A DNA stretch of 64,000 bases from Trujillonella endophytica (GCF_019799905.1 NZ_JABGCI010000001.1:1116001-1180000); one strand, 5' to 3'; numbered from the stretch's first letter, positions 18,137 to 26,943 are shown. The notes: generated by a model from the letters alone, not told the origin. Numbers and translations: made by a program.

Positions 18137-19159
18137 TCAGGCGACCACGCGGAGCGCGGCCGGTACCGAGCGCAGCCGCAGGCCGGTGGCGGTGCCCAGG
18201 TGGTCGCCGTCGAGCTGCCACCCCTGCGGCCGGGTGGCGGTGAGGGTCAGCTCCGGCAGGTCGTGCCAGTGGTGGACCTGGCGTCCCCGGGTGGCCGGCG
18301 CCGGGGCCATCGCCTGACGCAGGGTGTTGAGCATCCGCAGCGGGCCCGTCCGGCCGAGGGCGAACACGTCCAGGGCGGTGTCGAACGAGGCCCTCGGGCT
18401 CGGGTTGATCGGCCGGGCACCCAGGTAGGTCCACGGGCTGACGTTGGAGACCAGGCAGAGGAAGACGCCGTCGCGCGGGGCCTCGCCGGGTACCTCGATC
18501 GTCACGGCGGGGCGACGGCGCTCGCGCCCGAGCAGGAACGTCCTCGTCCCCTCGCGGACGTAGAGGGAACCGGAGGAGCGCCGGCCGCGGGCCCGGTGGG
18601 CCTCCACCTGCGCGATGACGTCGGCGTCGAAGCCCAGCCCGGCGGTGAAGGTGAACCAGCGGGGGTCGGTCCACGCGGGGTGGGCGGCGGCGTCGCGGGC
18701 CGCCACCGCCGGCGCGGCCGCGGGGTCGATGGGCTCGACGGGGGCACTGCTGGTGCCGGACGCGCTGGCCGTCCCGAGGGAGACCCGCCGGGTGCGCCCC
18801 GCCCGGATGCTGTCGAGGATCTCCGCGACGGCCTCCACGGGGTGGCGCGACCGGCCCAGCGCCCGGGAGAAGACGTTGGTCGAGCCGCCCGGGACGACGG
18901 CCAGCGTCGGCACACCGGCGCCCGGCCCGGCGTACAGCAGGCCGTTGACGACCTCGTTGACCGTGCCGTCGCCGCCGAGCGCGACCACGATGTCCACGCC
19001 GTCCGCGCACGCCTCCTGCGCAAGCTCGCGGGCGTGCCCGCGGTGGGTCGTCTCGGCGAGGTCGACCTTCAGCTGACTGCCGAGGGCGCCGACGAGCACG
19101 TCGCGCACCTTGGTGTTGGTGGAGGTCGCCGCGGGGTTGGCCACCACGAGCGCACGCAT
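18137..19159 (-). CDS. Diacylglycerol/sphingosine kinase family lipid kinase
   Basis: A 340-residue DAGK-catalytic-domain protein. The ATP site reads VVALGGDGTVNEVVNGL and VVPGGSTNVFSRALG; the C-terminal half holds the second lobe (GLGFDADVIAQVE, WQLDGDHLG). It probably phosphorylates a membrane lipid; the exact substrate is unknown. ATG 19159 is preferred to an upstream GTG because TAGCCT lies exactly 7 bases before it, the classic leaderless arrangement. A homologue lies beside whiB1 in other actinobacteria. Palindromic copy 5 follows the stop. Confidence 0.88.
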   Translation of the reverse strand: MRALVVANPAATSTNTKVRDVLVGALGSQLKVDLAETTHRGHARELAQEACADGVDIVVALGGDGTVNEVVNGLLYAGPGAGVPTLAVVPGGSTNVFSRALGRSRHPVEAVAEILDSIRAGRTRRVSLGTASASGTSSAPVEPIDPAAAPAVAARDAAAHPAWTDPRWFTFTAGLGFDADVIAQVEAHRARGRRSSGSLYVREGTRTFLLGRERRRPAVTIEVPGEAPRDGVFLCLVSNVSPWTYLGARPINPSPRASFDTALDVFALGRTGPLRMLNTLRQAMAPAPATRGRQVHHWHDLPELTLTATRPQGWQLDGDHLGTATGLRLRSVPAALRVVA

Positions 19160-19166
19160 GCGGTCC

Positions 19167-19235
19167 AGGCTAGCCACGAGGGGAGATGTCCCCGGTCAGC
19201 GGCGAGTCAATCCTGTGACCGCTGACGCGTAGCCT
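19167..19235. promoter_or_regulatory. Divergent leaderless promoters: lipid kinase and membrane protein
   Basis: TAGCCT occurs on the minus strand at 19172-19167, 7 bases before the kinase ATG, and again on the plus strand at 19230-19235, 7 bases before the GTG at 19243. The two -10 boxes are identical and placed identically relative to their starts. Confidence 0.6.
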
Positions 19236-19242
19236 CGCTGCT

Positions 19243-19755
19243 GTGACGCAGGAGAGCGGTGCGGCCGGGCGCCGGCGGGAGCGCGACGGCGCCGACCCGC
19301 GCCCCGGCCGCTTCGACCGGCTGCTGGGCGGGGCCGCCGACCCCGGGACGCCGAAGCCGGCCGCCGGCCGCCCCGAGGCGCCCGCCGCGGTCCGCCGGGC
19401 CGCGCTCGTCGTCGCCCTCGAGGCGGTGCTGCTCCTCGGCGGCGCGGTCGTCCTGCTCTACCTGACGCTCACCAGCACGCCGCTGAGCATGCGCAACGCC
19501 GTCGCCGAGGTCGTCCTCGTCGCGCTCTTCGGCGTCGCCATGGCCGCGGCGGCCCGGGGGCTGTGGCGCGTCTCGTCGTGGGCCCGCGGGCCGGTGGTGG
19601 CGCTGCAGCTGATCCTGGCCGCGATCGGGTACACCGCGTTCACCGCCGAGCGTCCCGAGATCGCCGTCCCGGTGCTCGCGCTGGTGGCCGTGGAGCTGTA
19701 CCTGCTGGCCACCCCCGAGGCGCGGCTGGCCTTCGACCGAGGCCCCGAGGACTAG
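19243..19755 (+). CDS. Four-span membrane protein of unknown function
   Basis: A 170-residue protein with a basic, proline-rich N-terminal tail of about 50 residues ([16 protein letters not shown]) and four hydrophobic spans: [52 protein letters not shown] and [15 protein letters not shown]. No catalytic motif is visible. GTG 19243 has TAGCCT 7 bases upstream. Its TAG stop shares the palindrome CTAG with the stop of the convergent HAD gene, so the genes overlap by 4 bases and there is no room for a terminator. Confidence 0.8.
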   Translation: MTQESGAAGRRRERDGADPRPGRFDRLLGGAADPGTPKPAAGRPEAPAAVRRAALVVALEAVLLLGGAVVLLYLTLTSTPLSMRNAVAEVVLVALFGVAMAAAARGLWRVSSWARGPVVALQLILAAIGYTAFTAERPEIAVPVLALVAVELYLLATPEARLAFDRGPED

Positions 19756-20534
19756 ACCAGGTCGACGACGTCGGCGATCGAGTCGAGCACGCGGCCCGGA
19801 CGGAACGGGAAGCGGGCGACGTCCGCGGCCCGGGTCGAGCCGGTCAGGACCAGGATCGTGTCGAGCCCGGCCTCGATGCCGGCCACCACGTCGGTGTCCA
19901 TCCGGTCGCCGATCATGACCGTGCTCTCCGAGTGCGCCTCGATCCGGTTCATCGCGCTGCGGAACATCATCGGGTTCGGCTTGCCGACGAAGTACGGCTC
20001 CGCGCCGGTCGCCTTGGTGATCATGGCCGCGACCGCGCCGGTCGCCGGCAGCGGGCCCTCCGCCGACGGGCCGGTGACGTCGGGGTTGGTGGCGATGAAC
20101 CGCGCGCCGGCGCCCACCAGCCGGACGGCGCGGGTGATCGCCTCGAACGAGTAGGTGCGCGTCTCGCCCAGGACGACGTAGTCCGGGTCGACGTCGGTCA
20201 GTGTGTAGCCGGCCTCGTGCATCGCCGTGGTCAGTCCCGCCTCGCCGATGACGTAGGCCGACCCGCCGGGCAGCTGGGTGGACAGGAAGTCCGCCGTCGC
20301 CAGCGCCGAGGTCCAGATGGCCTCCTCGGGCACCTGCAGCCCTGAGCGGGACAGCCGGGCCGCGAGGTCGCGCGGGGTGAAGATCGAGTTGTTGGTGAGC
20401 ACGAGGAAGCGCCGGCGGCGGTCGACCAGCCGGGCCAGGAACTCGGCGGCCCCCGGGAGCGCCTGACCCTCGTGGACCAGGACGCCGTCCATGTCGGTCA
20501 GCCAGCACTCGGCGGGCTGACGGCCGGTGCTCAT
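19752..20534 (-). CDS. HAD-superfamily phosphatase, NagD/PGP type
   Basis: A 260-residue HAD hydrolase of subclass IIA. The nucleophile motif is [10 protein letters not shown], motif II VLTNNS, and motif IV is in [19 protein letters not shown] carries the motif III lysine. Related proteins dephosphorylate sugar phosphates, UMP or 2-phosphoglycolate. The ATG overlaps the upstream GNAT stop (ATGA), and a GGAGGGG site lies just before it. The gene belongs to a run with GNAT and pssA. Confidence 0.88.
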   Translation of the reverse strand: MSTGRQPAECWLTDMDGVLVHEGQALPGAAEFLARLVDRRRRFLVLTNNSIFTPRDLAARLSRSGLQVPEEAIWTSALATADFLSTQLPGGSAYVIGEAGLTTAMHEAGYTLTDVDPDYVVLGETRTYSFEAITRAVRLVGAGARFIATNPDVTGPSAEGPLPATGAVAAMITKATGAEPYFVGKPNPMMFRSAMNRIEAHSESTVMIGDRMDTDVVAGIEAGLDTILVLTGSTRAADVARFPFRPGRVLDSIADVVDLV

Positions 20535-21016
20535 GCGCCCCTCCGATCGGCGGCGAAGCCGGCGAGCGCCTCGTCGGTCAGCCGGAAGACCGTCCACTCG
20601 TCCATCGGGACGGCGCCCGCGGCCCGGTAGAAGTCGATCGACGGCGTGTTCCAGTCCAGCACCGACCACTCCAGCCGGTCGTAGCCGCGCTCGACGCAGG
20701 TGTCGGCCAGGGTCCGCAGCAGCTCCCGGCCCAGTCCCGTGCCGCGGTGCTCCGGCTGCACGTAGAGGTCCTCCAGGTAGATGCCGTGGGTGCCGCGCCA
20801 GGTGGAGAAGTTGAGGAACCACAGGGCCGTGCCGACCACGGTGCCCTCGCGTTCGGCGACGTGGCCGAAGAGCTTGGGCGAGTCGCCGAACAGCGCCGCG
20901 GTCAGCTGCTCCTCGGTCAGCCGCACCTCGTGCGCCGCCTCCTCGTACTCGGCCAGCTCCCGCACCAGGCCCACGACGGCGGGGACGTCGTCCGGGCGGA
21001 TCTCGCGGACGCTCAC
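20531..21016 (-). CDS. GNAT-family N-acetyltransferase, diamine acetyltransferase-like
   Basis: A 161-residue acetyltransferase close to the spermidine/spermine N1-acetyltransferase group: [20 protein letters not shown] at the N-terminus, [34 protein letters not shown] for CoA, and the terminal [14 protein letters not shown]. Polyamines or related amines (for example thialysine) are likely substrates. The GTG overlaps the pssA stop and its own stop overlaps the HAD gene, giving tight coupling. Confidence 0.85.
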   Translation of the reverse strand: MSVREIRPDDVPAVVGLVRELAEYEEAAHEVRLTEEQLTAALFGDSPKLFGHVAEREGTVVGTALWFLNFSTWRGTHGIYLEDLYVQPEHRGTGLGRELLRTLADTCVERGYDRLEWSVLDWNTPSIDFYRAAGAVPMDEWTVFRLTDEALAGFAADRRGA

Positions 21017-21840
21017 GTGAGCAGCTCCCGCACCCGGGTCGGCACGAGCTTGGCCAGTGGCGACATCGCCGGGACCAGGATCGGCGCGAAGAGGTAGCCG
21101 TAGGCCAGCACGCACCCGGTGACCACCGGGACCGTGGCGAAGCCGACCACCATCAGGATCGCCGCCGCGACCAGGCCGTACGGTCGGCCGCTCTTCGGGC
21201 TGACCAGCGAGCGGAACGACCGGAAGCGGATGGTGCTGACCATCAGCAGCGCCGGCAGGGCGACGATGAGCAGCACCCACAGCCGGTCGCGGCCCTGCAT
21301 CTGGTCACCGAAGGCGAAGACCGAGGCGAGGACGACGCCCGCGGCGCCCGGGCTCGGCATGCCGGTGAAGTACCGCTTGTCGGCCGTCGGGTCGATCGTG
21401 GTGTTGAAGCGGGCCAGCCGGATGGCCGCGCACGCCACCCACAGGCCGCAGACCACCCAGCCCAGCGGGTCCCACCCGTCGCGGCCCTCGGAGAACAGCG
21501 TGAAGGCGATCAGCGCCGGCGCCATGCCGAAGGACACCAGGTCGGCCAGCGAGTCGAACTGCAGGCCGAACGGGGTCACCGCGCCGACCAGCCGGGCGAC
21601 CGCGCCGTCGGTGATGTCGAAGACGATCGACAGGCCGATCAGGACGGCGGCCAGCGTGTGGTCCCCGCGGATGGAGACCAGGATGGCGACGAAGCCGCAC
21701 ATCATGTTGGCGAGCGTGAAGAGGCTGGGCAGCGTCGCCAGCGCCCGGCGGCGGGTGCCGCGCACCGAGCCCCGGACGAACTCCACCGTCGCCGTCCGCC
21801 GGGTCTGCGGCGGCCGCGCCCCCGACGCGGAACTGGGCAT
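21013..21840 (-). CDS. pssA: CDP-diacylglycerol-serine O-phosphatidyltransferase
   Basis: A 275-residue integral membrane enzyme making phosphatidylserine. The CDP-alcohol phosphotransferase signature D-G-x2-A-R-x8-G-x3-D-x3-D is complete from about residue 78 ([11 protein letters not shown], then [10 protein letters not shown]). About eight hydrophobic spans surround it. It lies directly downstream of psd, which consumes its product; the gap is 11 bases. Its GTGA overlap with the GNAT gene extends the operon. Confidence 0.95.
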   Translation of the reverse strand: MPSSASGARPPQTRRTATVEFVRGSVRGTRRRALATLPSLFTLANMMCGFVAILVSIRGDHTLAAVLIGLSIVFDITDGAVARLVGAVTPFGLQFDSLADLVSFGMAPALIAFTLFSEGRDGWDPLGWVVCGLWVACAAIRLARFNTTIDPTADKRYFTGMPSPGAAGVVLASVFAFGDQMQGRDRLWVLLIVALPALLMVSTIRFRSFRSLVSPKSGRPYGLVAAAILMVVGFATVPVVTGCVLAYGYLFAPILVPAMSPLAKLVPTRVRELLT

Positions 21841-21851
21841 GGCAGTCGCTC

Positions 21852-22517
21852 TCAGCCGGCGTCGGGCCAGCGGGCGATGACGGTCTCGCCGCCTCGCACG
21901 CGCTGGCCCCTGCGGACGAGGACCTCGCACTCCGGGGGGACGAAGACGTCCATCCGTGAGCCGAACTTCATCAGGCCCATGCGCTCCCCGGCGGCCAGCC
22001 GCCGGCCGATCCCGGTGCGGGTGACGATCCGGCGGGCCAGCACGCCGACGATCTGGCGGAAGACCACGGTCCGCTCGCCCTCGCGCAGCCACAGCTCGCT
22101 GCGCTCGTTCCGGTGCGCGGACTCCTTGCGGTAGGCGGCCAGGAAGCTGCCCTTGCGGTAGGAGCTCTCCACGACCTCACCGGAGTACGGCGAGCGGTTG
22201 ACGTGCACGTCGACGACGGAGAGGAAGACGCTCACCTGCTGCCAATCGCCCGGCGGCGCCACGCCCTCCTGCGGCTCGCCGGCGACCATCACCACGCCGT
22301 CGGCGGGGGAGAGGACGTCGTCCGGCGGTGGGGCCTCGCGGTCGCAGCGGCGGTCCGGGTCGCGGAAGAACAGTGTCATGTAGGCCGACAGCCCCACGAG
22401 CGGCCAGGCCGCCCGGCGCGGCCACCGGCGGCCGGAGACCGACGTGGCGGTCGACAGGACGGCGGCAGGGGCCAGCGGGCCGGCGATGAAGGGCCAGCCG
22501 GCGGGGTCGATGCGCAT
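21852..22517 (-). CDS. psd: Phosphatidylserine decarboxylase proenzyme
   Basis: A 221-residue short-type decarboxylase that makes phosphatidylethanolamine. The self-cleavage site is Gly186-Ser187 in LMKFGSRMD, which yields the pyruvoyl group. LSPADGVV and DVHVNRSPYSG are other family landmarks, and an N-terminal hydrophobic stretch anchors it. TAGCGT (22532-22527, minus strand) lies 9 bases before the ATG, suggesting a leaderless psd-pssA-GNAT-HAD message. Confidence 0.94.
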   Translation of the reverse strand: MRIDPAGWPFIAGPLAPAAVLSTATSVSGRRWPRRAAWPLVGLSAYMTLFFRDPDRRCDREAPPPDDVLSPADGVVMVAGEPQEGVAPPGDWQQVSVFLSVVDVHVNRSPYSGEVVESSYRKGSFLAAYRKESAHRNERSELWLREGERTVVFRQIVGVLARRIVTRTGIGRRLAAGERMGLMKFGSRMDVFVPPECEVLVRRGQRVRGGETVIARWPDAG

Positions 22518-22526
22518 GGTGACCCC

Positions 22527-22532
22527 ACGCTA
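22527..22532 (-). promoter_or_regulatory. -10 element of the psd-pssA operon
   Basis: TAGCGT on the minus strand, ending 9 bases from the psd ATG. There is no ribosome-binding site in the gap, consistent with a leaderless start. Confidence 0.5.
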
Positions 22533-22551
22533 CCGGGAGGGCCGTCGGCGT

Positions 22552-23814
22552 TCAGGGGGACGGCGCGACGGCCGCCGATGCGCGCTCGGGATCCGCTCCG
22601 TGCTCGGTGTCCCGGGACCGCTGGGGGCCGCCGAACCAGTCGAGGCAGAGCATCGTGGCGTCGTCCCGCAGGTCGCCGCCGGTCGCCGACAGGACCGCCG
22701 ACCCCAGCGCGTGCACGACCTCGCGAGGGTGCAGGTCCGCGGTCCCGGCCAGCGCCGTCGCGACGTCGAGGGTCGCGGCGTTGCGTTCCTGCATCCCGTC
22801 GGTCAGGAAGACGAGGCGGTCCCCGGGCTCGAGCGGGAAGGACTGGACCCGGTAGGAGATCTCGGGGCTGACGCCGAAGGGCGGGTCGATCGCCAGCTCG
22901 ACCTCCTCCACCTTCCCGTCGCGCAGCCGCAGCGGGAAGGGGTGCCCGGCGTTGACGATCCGGGCGGACGCGGTCTCCAGGTCGATGCGCAGCAGCTGAC
23001 CGGTCACGAACTGCCCCGGGGGTGCCTCGTCGGCGAGCGCCCGCCCGGCGTGGGCGGCCTGCTCGGGCAGGTCCAGGCCGCGCCGGCGCCCGTTGCGGAG
23101 GGCGCCGACGAACAGGGTGGCCAGGAGCGCCGCCGGGACCTGGTGGCCGACGGCATCGGTGATCGACAGGTGCAGGCAGTGCCGGTCGAGGGTGTAGTCG
23201 AAGGTGTCGCCGCCGACCTCCCCGGCCGGTTCGAGCCAGCCGGCGAGGGTGAACTGGCCGGCCTCGCAGGTGTAGGCCGCCGGGAGCAGCCGGCGCTGGA
23301 TCTCGGCGGCGAGGGCGAAGGGCGCGGAGCGCTGCCCCCACTCGAACAGGTCGGTGTGCTGGCGGGCGGCGATGACGACGTAGCCGAGCGCGTGCGCGGC
23401 CGTCCGCACCTCGGCGACCGTCGCGGGCGCCGGCTCGGCGGGGAGCAGGAGCTCGACCAGGCCGATGGCGTCCCCGCGGTCGGTGACCGGGACGGTCATG
23501 CGCCAGGCGTCGTCGACCTGCTCGACCATCGGCTGCTGCGTGCGCAGGACCCGCTCGAAGCGACTGCCGGGCAGCGGCACGGCCTCGGCCCGCTCGGCCC
23601 CGGTCGACCGGATGCCGTGGCCCGCGCCTCCGCTGGTGCTGAGCCGCACGACCGCGCGGCCGCTGAAGTCGGTGATCAGGAAGCTCACCTCGCGGGCGGC
23701 GACCATGTCCGCGAGGGCCGCGGCGACCGCGTCCACCGACTCGACCGGCGGTGCCGACTCGACCAGCTCGAGCAGCGCGCCGACGTCGATGCCGTCACCT
23801 CGTCCCACCGTCAC
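22552..23814 (-). CDS. RsbU-like serine phosphatase (PP2C/SpoIIE domain with N-terminal GAF-like region)
   Basis: A 420-residue protein. Residues ~20-160 look like a GAF sensory domain; residues ~185-400 form a SpoIIE-type PP2C phosphatase (EIQRRLLPAAYT, GEVGGDTFDYTLD, DAVGHQVPAALLATL, VNAGHPFPLRLR, LTDGMQERN, LRDDATMLCLD). Metal-binding aspartates are retained. Such proteins dephosphorylate anti-anti-sigma factors in partner-switching stress pathways. No anti-sigma partner is encoded in the window. The GTG has an AGGGGG site upstream. Confidence 0.88.
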   Translation of the reverse strand: MTVGRGDGIDVGALLELVESAPPVESVDAVAAALADMVAAREVSFLITDFSGRAVVRLSTSGGAGHGIRSTGAERAEAVPLPGSRFERVLRTQQPMVEQVDDAWRMTVPVTDRGDAIGLVELLLPAEPAPATVAEVRTAAHALGYVVIAARQHTDLFEWGQRSAPFALAAEIQRRLLPAAYTCEAGQFTLAGWLEPAGEVGGDTFDYTLDRHCLHLSITDAVGHQVPAALLATLFVGALRNGRRRGLDLPEQAAHAGRALADEAPPGQFVTGQLLRIDLETASARIVNAGHPFPLRLRDGKVEEVELAIDPPFGVSPEISYRVQSFPLEPGDRLVFLTDGMQERNAATLDVATALAGTADLHPREVVHALGSAVLSATGGDLRDDATMLCLDWFGGPQRSRDTEHGADPERASAAVAPSP

Positions 23815-23886
23815 GCCCCCTGTCGTCCGGGCGCACGCTACGGGGGCGCCGCGCCCACGGCACCGGCGGACGGCACGGCGGGGGCC

Positions 23887-24300
23887 TCAGGGCGTCGGCG
23901 ACCCCGCGTTCACCAGCCAGCGGACGCCGAAGCGGTCGGTCACCTGGCCGAACGTGTCGCCCCACATCTGCTCCTCGAACGGCACGTCGACCGTGCCGCC
24001 CTCGGCCAGTCCGTGGAAGTGCCGGGTGAGGGTCCCGACGTCGTCGCCGGAGATCGAGCACGACACCTTGCCGGCGGTCCCCGCCGTCGGGTCGGCGCCG
24101 TCGGAGGCCATCAGCTCCAGGCCGGCGTCGGTGCGCAGGAAGGCGTGCATCACGCCGTCGTCGGGGTACTCGCCGCCGCCTCCGCCGACGTCGCCGAAGG
24201 TCATCACGTCCAGCTGCCCACCGAGGACGGAGCGGTAGAACTCCATCGCCGCGCGGGCGTCGCCGGAGAAGTGCAGGTAGGGGTTCAGGCGGATCGCCAT
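23887..24300 (-). CDS. VOC/PhnB-like metalloenzyme-fold protein
   Basis: A 137-residue glyoxalase/bleomycin-resistance-fold protein of the PhnB/YjdN group. It starts LNPYLHFSGDARAAMEFYRSVLGG and contains the typical WGDTFGQVTDRFGVRWLVN ending. The usual metal ligands are not all obvious, so it may be a binding protein. GAGGAG precedes the ATG at 24300; the longer open frame has no homology. The function is unassigned. Confidence 0.85.
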   Translation of the reverse strand: MAIRLNPYLHFSGDARAAMEFYRSVLGGQLDVMTFGDVGGGGGEYPDDGVMHAFLRTDAGLELMASDGADPTAGTAGKVSCSISGDDVGTLTRHFHGLAEGGTVDVPFEEQMWGDTFGQVTDRFGVRWLVNAGSPTP

Positions 24301-24373
24301 GGGTCGCTCCTCGGGTGGTGGGACGTCAGGGGGCAGACCGGCCGGGCGCGGCGAACTCATCGCACGGCCGCGG

Positions 24374-25192
24374 TCAGTCCAGCCCGTTGGCGAGGGTGAT
24401 CGACTCGCCCGACCGGACCCGTCCGGCGTCGGAGACCAGGTGGAGCACGGCGTGGGCGACGTCCTCGGGCTCGAGCAGCCCCGGACGCGGGCGCCCCTGG
24501 GCGAAGACCTCCTCGACGTCCTCCCGGCCGGGGTCGTCGAGGTCGGGCCGGATCAGCCGGTACGTGGCGGGGTCGTGGATCATCGGTGTGTTCACCCCGG
24601 CGGGGAGCACGGCGTGGACGGTGATCCCGTGCTCGGCGACCTCGTACGCCAGGGACCGCACCAGGGCGACGACACCGGCCTTGGCCGCGGCGTAGTGGCC
24701 GGAGTTCCGGGCGCCGGTCGTCGCGACGATCGACGACGTCGCCACCAGCCGCCCGCTGCCGCGGTCGACCATGTGCGGGAGGACCGCCCGGAAGGTGGTG
24801 AAGACGCCGGTCAGGTTGACGTCGAGCACGGTCTGCCACCGGCGCAGGGACATCGTCGCGATCGGGGCGCTGCTCGCGATGCCGGCGTTGGCGACGGCGA
24901 CGTCGATCCGGCCGAGGGCCGCGATCGCCGCCTCGACCAGCCCCTGCATCGCCTCGAGGTCCCGCACGTCTGCCCGTACCGCCAGACACCGGCGGTCGAG
25001 GGCCTCCACCGCCCGGACCGTCTCGTCGAGGTCGGCAGGCGTGGCCGGTGCGTAGTCGACCTCCTCGACCGGGCCGGCGATGTCGCACACGACGACGTCG
25101 GCGCCCTCCCGCGCCAACGCCAGTGCGTGTGCCCGCCCCTGGCCCCGCGCGCCGCCGGTCACCAGCGCGACCCTGCCCTCGAGTCCGGCCAT
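24374..25192 (-). CDS. Mycofactocin-coupled-type SDR oxidoreductase
   Basis: A 272-residue short-chain dehydrogenase. The cofactor loop [16 protein letters not shown] with ARGQGR, the long insert after VCDIAGP ([19 protein letters not shown]), and ADVRDLEAM mark the subfamily known as mycofactocin-coupled, whose NAD stays bound and is recycled through the redox peptide mycofactocin. The catalytic Ser, Tyr and Lys are in SSIVATTG and YAAAKAG. No mycofactocin synthesis gene is in the window. Substrates are probably alcohols, but unknown here. Confidence 0.85.
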   Translation of the reverse strand: MAGLEGRVALVTGGARGQGRAHALALAREGADVVVCDIAGPVEEVDYAPATPADLDETVRAVEALDRRCLAVRADVRDLEAMQGLVEAAIAALGRIDVAVANAGIASSAPIATMSLRRWQTVLDVNLTGVFTTFRAVLPHMVDRGSGRLVATSSIVATTGARNSGHYAAAKAGVVALVRSLAYEVAEHGITVHAVLPAGVNTPMIHDPATYRLIRPDLDDPGREDVEEVFAQGRPRPGLLEPEDVAHAVLHLVSDAGRVRSGESITLANGLD

Positions 25193-25258
25193 CCTCCGTG
25201 CCTCCCGTCCCGGGCCACGGGCGGGCCCGTCAGGTGTGACCGCGGAGGAGGGCGGAAG

Positions 25259-25873
25259 TCAGCGCTCCGCGAGCGCCAGGCGGGCGCCCAGGGCGACGAA
25301 GGCGGCGGCGAAGGTGCGGCGCATCCAGGTCAGCACCGACGGGCGCGACAGCACGTGGGGCCGGACGGCTGCCGCCGCCCAGCCGTAGCCGAGGAACACC
25401 ACGAACGTGACGGCCATGAACGCACCGGACAGCTGCAGCATCTGCAGCAGCGGCAGGGCGCCGTCGTCCCGGACGAACTGCGGCAGGAAGGCGAGGAAGA
25501 AGATCGTGAGCTTGGGGTTGAGCAGGTTCACCAGCACGGCGGAGACGACCACCTGCCGGGGCGACCGGGGCGGGCCACCGGCGGGCTCCAGCCGCAGCGC
25601 CCCGTGCTCGCGCAGGGTGCTCCACGCCAGGTACAGCAGGTAGGCGACGCCGAGGTACTTGAGGACCGTGAAGGCGACCGCGCTGGCGGGCAGCACCGCG
25701 GCCAGCCCGGTCATGGCCGCGGCCACGTGGGGCACGATCCCGAGGGTGCAGCCGAGGGCGGCGACCGCGCCCCCGCGGGCGCCCTGGCTCAGCGCCGCCG
25801 CGACGGTGAAGACGACGCCGGTCCCCGGCGTGACCGCCAGGACCAGGGACGTCAGCAGGAACTCGACGCTCAC
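25259..25873 (-). CDS. LysE/RhtB-family amino-acid exporter
   Basis: A 204-residue membrane protein with about six spans. The family markers are LAVTPGTGVVFTVAAALSQG near the N-terminus and NLLNPKLTIFFLAFLPQFV in the middle. The family exports amino acids such as lysine, threonine or homoserine; specificity is not evident. GTG 25873 has GAGGAGG upstream. Two strong hairpins separate it from sodN. Confidence 0.9.
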   Translation of the reverse strand: MSVEFLLTSLVLAVTPGTGVVFTVAAALSQGARGGAVAALGCTLGIVPHVAAAMTGLAAVLPASAVAFTVLKYLGVAYLLYLAWSTLREHGALRLEPAGGPPRSPRQVVVSAVLVNLLNPKLTIFFLAFLPQFVRDDGALPLLQMLQLSGAFMAVTFVVFLGYGWAAAAVRPHVLSRPSVLTWMRRTFAAAFVALGARLALAER

Positions 25874-25910
25874 GCGGGCCTCCTCGGACACGCACCCGGC
25901 AGCGGAGACG

Positions 25911-25947
25911 CCACCGGCCGGTGACCCGAGGGGTCACCGGCCGGTGG
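25911..25947. terminator. Perfect 16-bp hairpin downstream of sodN
   Basis: CCACCGGCCGGTGACC and its exact complement flank the loop CGAGG. It lies just beyond palindromic copy 6, so the sodN message meets two large hairpins in a row before lysE. Each arm contains the small palindrome CACCGGCCGGTG. An operator role is a possible alternative. Confidence 0.7.
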
Positions 25948-25956
25948 TGAGTTGCT

Positions 25957-26020
25957 GGAACGGCCTCCCTGCAGGATCCCGCCGTCAGTGTGCGAGCGGC
26001 GGGGGCAGGGAGGCCGTTCC
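25957..26020 (-). repeat. Interspersed 3'-end palindromic element, copy 6 (best preserved)
   Basis: Starts at the sodN stop. The outer arms GGAACGGCCTCCCTGC (25957-25972) and GCAGGGAGGCCGTTCC (26005-26020) are perfectly complementary over 16 bp. An inner stem CCCGCCG/CGGCGGG closes a 12-base loop. This copy shows the element's intended fold most clearly. Confidence 0.9.
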
Positions 26021-26425
26021 TCAGGCCGCGGCCTTGGTCTCCCAGAAGATCTTGTCGATCTCGGCGATGTAGTCGAGCAGCTTCTGACCCTCGGCGGGGT
26101 CCATGCTGCCCTTGCCGCCGGCCGCGCCGGCCTGCTTGGTCGCCTTGTTGAACAGCTCGTTGAGCTGGGGGTACTTCTCGAAGTGCGGGGGCTTGAAGTA
26201 GTCGGTCCACAGCACCCACAGGTGGTGCTTGACGAGGTCCGAGCGCTGCTCCTTGATCAGGATCGCGCGGGTGCGGAAGACCGGGTCCTCGTTGGCCTGG
26301 TACTTCTCCTGGATGGCCTTGACGGACTCCGCCTCGATGCGGGCCTGGGCCGGGTCGTACACGCCGCAGGGGAGGTCGCAGTGCGCGGTGGCCTCCACGG
26401 CGGAGAGCATGCGGAACAGACGCAT
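26021..26425 (-). CDS. sodN: Nickel superoxide dismutase
   Basis: A 134-residue precursor. After a 14-residue propeptide comes the nickel hook HCDLPCGVYDP (His15, Cys16 and Cys20, which become His1, Cys2 and Cys6 after cleavage). The rest is the four-helix bundle (VKAIQEKYQ, VKHHLWVLWTDYFKPPH). It disproportionates superoxide in the cytosol. A CGGAGG site and TAGGGT (26470-26465, minus strand) precede it. The maturation protease gene is divergent, 51 bases away. Two strong hairpins follow the stop. Confidence 0.97.
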   Translation of the reverse strand: MRLFRMLSAVEATAHCDLPCGVYDPAQARIEAESVKAIQEKYQANEDPVFRTRAILIKEQRSDLVKHHLWVLWTDYFKPPHFEKYPQLNELFNKATKQAGAAGGKGSMDPAEGQKLLDYIAEIDKIFWETKAAA

Positions 26426-26464
26426 GGAACGAGCCTCCGGATGTCGTGGGGTGGGTCGTCTGCG

Positions 26465-26470
26465 ACCCTA
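26465..26470 (-). promoter_or_regulatory. -10 element of sodN
   Basis: TAGGGT on the minus strand, 39 bases before the sodN ATG, within the 51-base divergent gap to sodX. No Nur operator could be recognised by eye. Confidence 0.45.
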
Positions 26471-26476
26471 CTCGCG

Positions 26477-26842
26477 GTGACCGGGCCGGACATGGGGGAG
26501 GAGCGGGTTCCCTCCCTGCTCACGCCCTGGGTGCTGGCCCGGGTGAGCGGCCCCTCGATGAGCCCGACGGTCCGCCACGATGACCGCCTGCTCGTCCGGC
26601 GGGTCACCCCGGGCGGCCGGGTCGGCTCCGGCGACGTCGTCCTCGCCCGGTTCCCCGCCCGGCCGGAGCTGCTCGTCGTCAAGCGGGTGGTGCACCCGCT
26701 GCCCGGGGGGCACTGGGTGCAGGGGGACAACCCGCTGGTGACCGACGACAGCCGGGCGTTCGGCGTGGCCGTCGTCGTCGGCCGCGTGGTGGCCCGGCTG
26801 TGGCCGCGCCCGGGGCCGCTGGGCCCGGTCCCGCCGGCGTAG
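26477..26842 (+). CDS. sodX: Nickel-type superoxide dismutase maturation protease (S26 family)
   Basis: A 121-residue small signal-peptidase-like protease that trims the SodN propeptide. The catalytic serine is in VSGPSMSPTV and the lysine in LLVVKRVV; HWVQGDNPLVTDDSRAFG is the S26 C-terminal box. There is no membrane anchor, as expected for a cytosolic processing enzyme. The start is uncertain: GTG 26477 is used here and ATG 26492 is the alternative. The head-to-head arrangement with sodN is the usual one. Confidence 0.9.
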   Translation: MTGPDMGEERVPSLLTPWVLARVSGPSMSPTVRHDDRLLVRRVTPGGRVGSGDVVLARFPARPELLVVKRVVHPLPGGHWVQGDNPLVTDDSRAFGVAVVVGRVVARLWPRPGPLGPVPPA

Positions 26843-26943
26843 GCCGGGCCGACCACCGGGTTCCCCGGCGGGATCCGGACGTCGCACATGCCGTGGCCGA
26901 GGACCGCCAGAAGGCGGCGCCGGGCTGGCGGAACGTACGGGTC

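Noticed and set aside
4793..26020. Interspersed palindromes as insertion-sequence ends or att sites
   Set aside because: There is no transposase, no target duplications and no size expected of an insertion sequence; placement at stop codons argues against random insertion, though a REP-like origin remains open.
26894..26943. GTG 26894 as an upstream start of the SDR at 26.9 kb
   Set aside because: It would add residues with no SDR homology; the domain begins right after ATG 26944.
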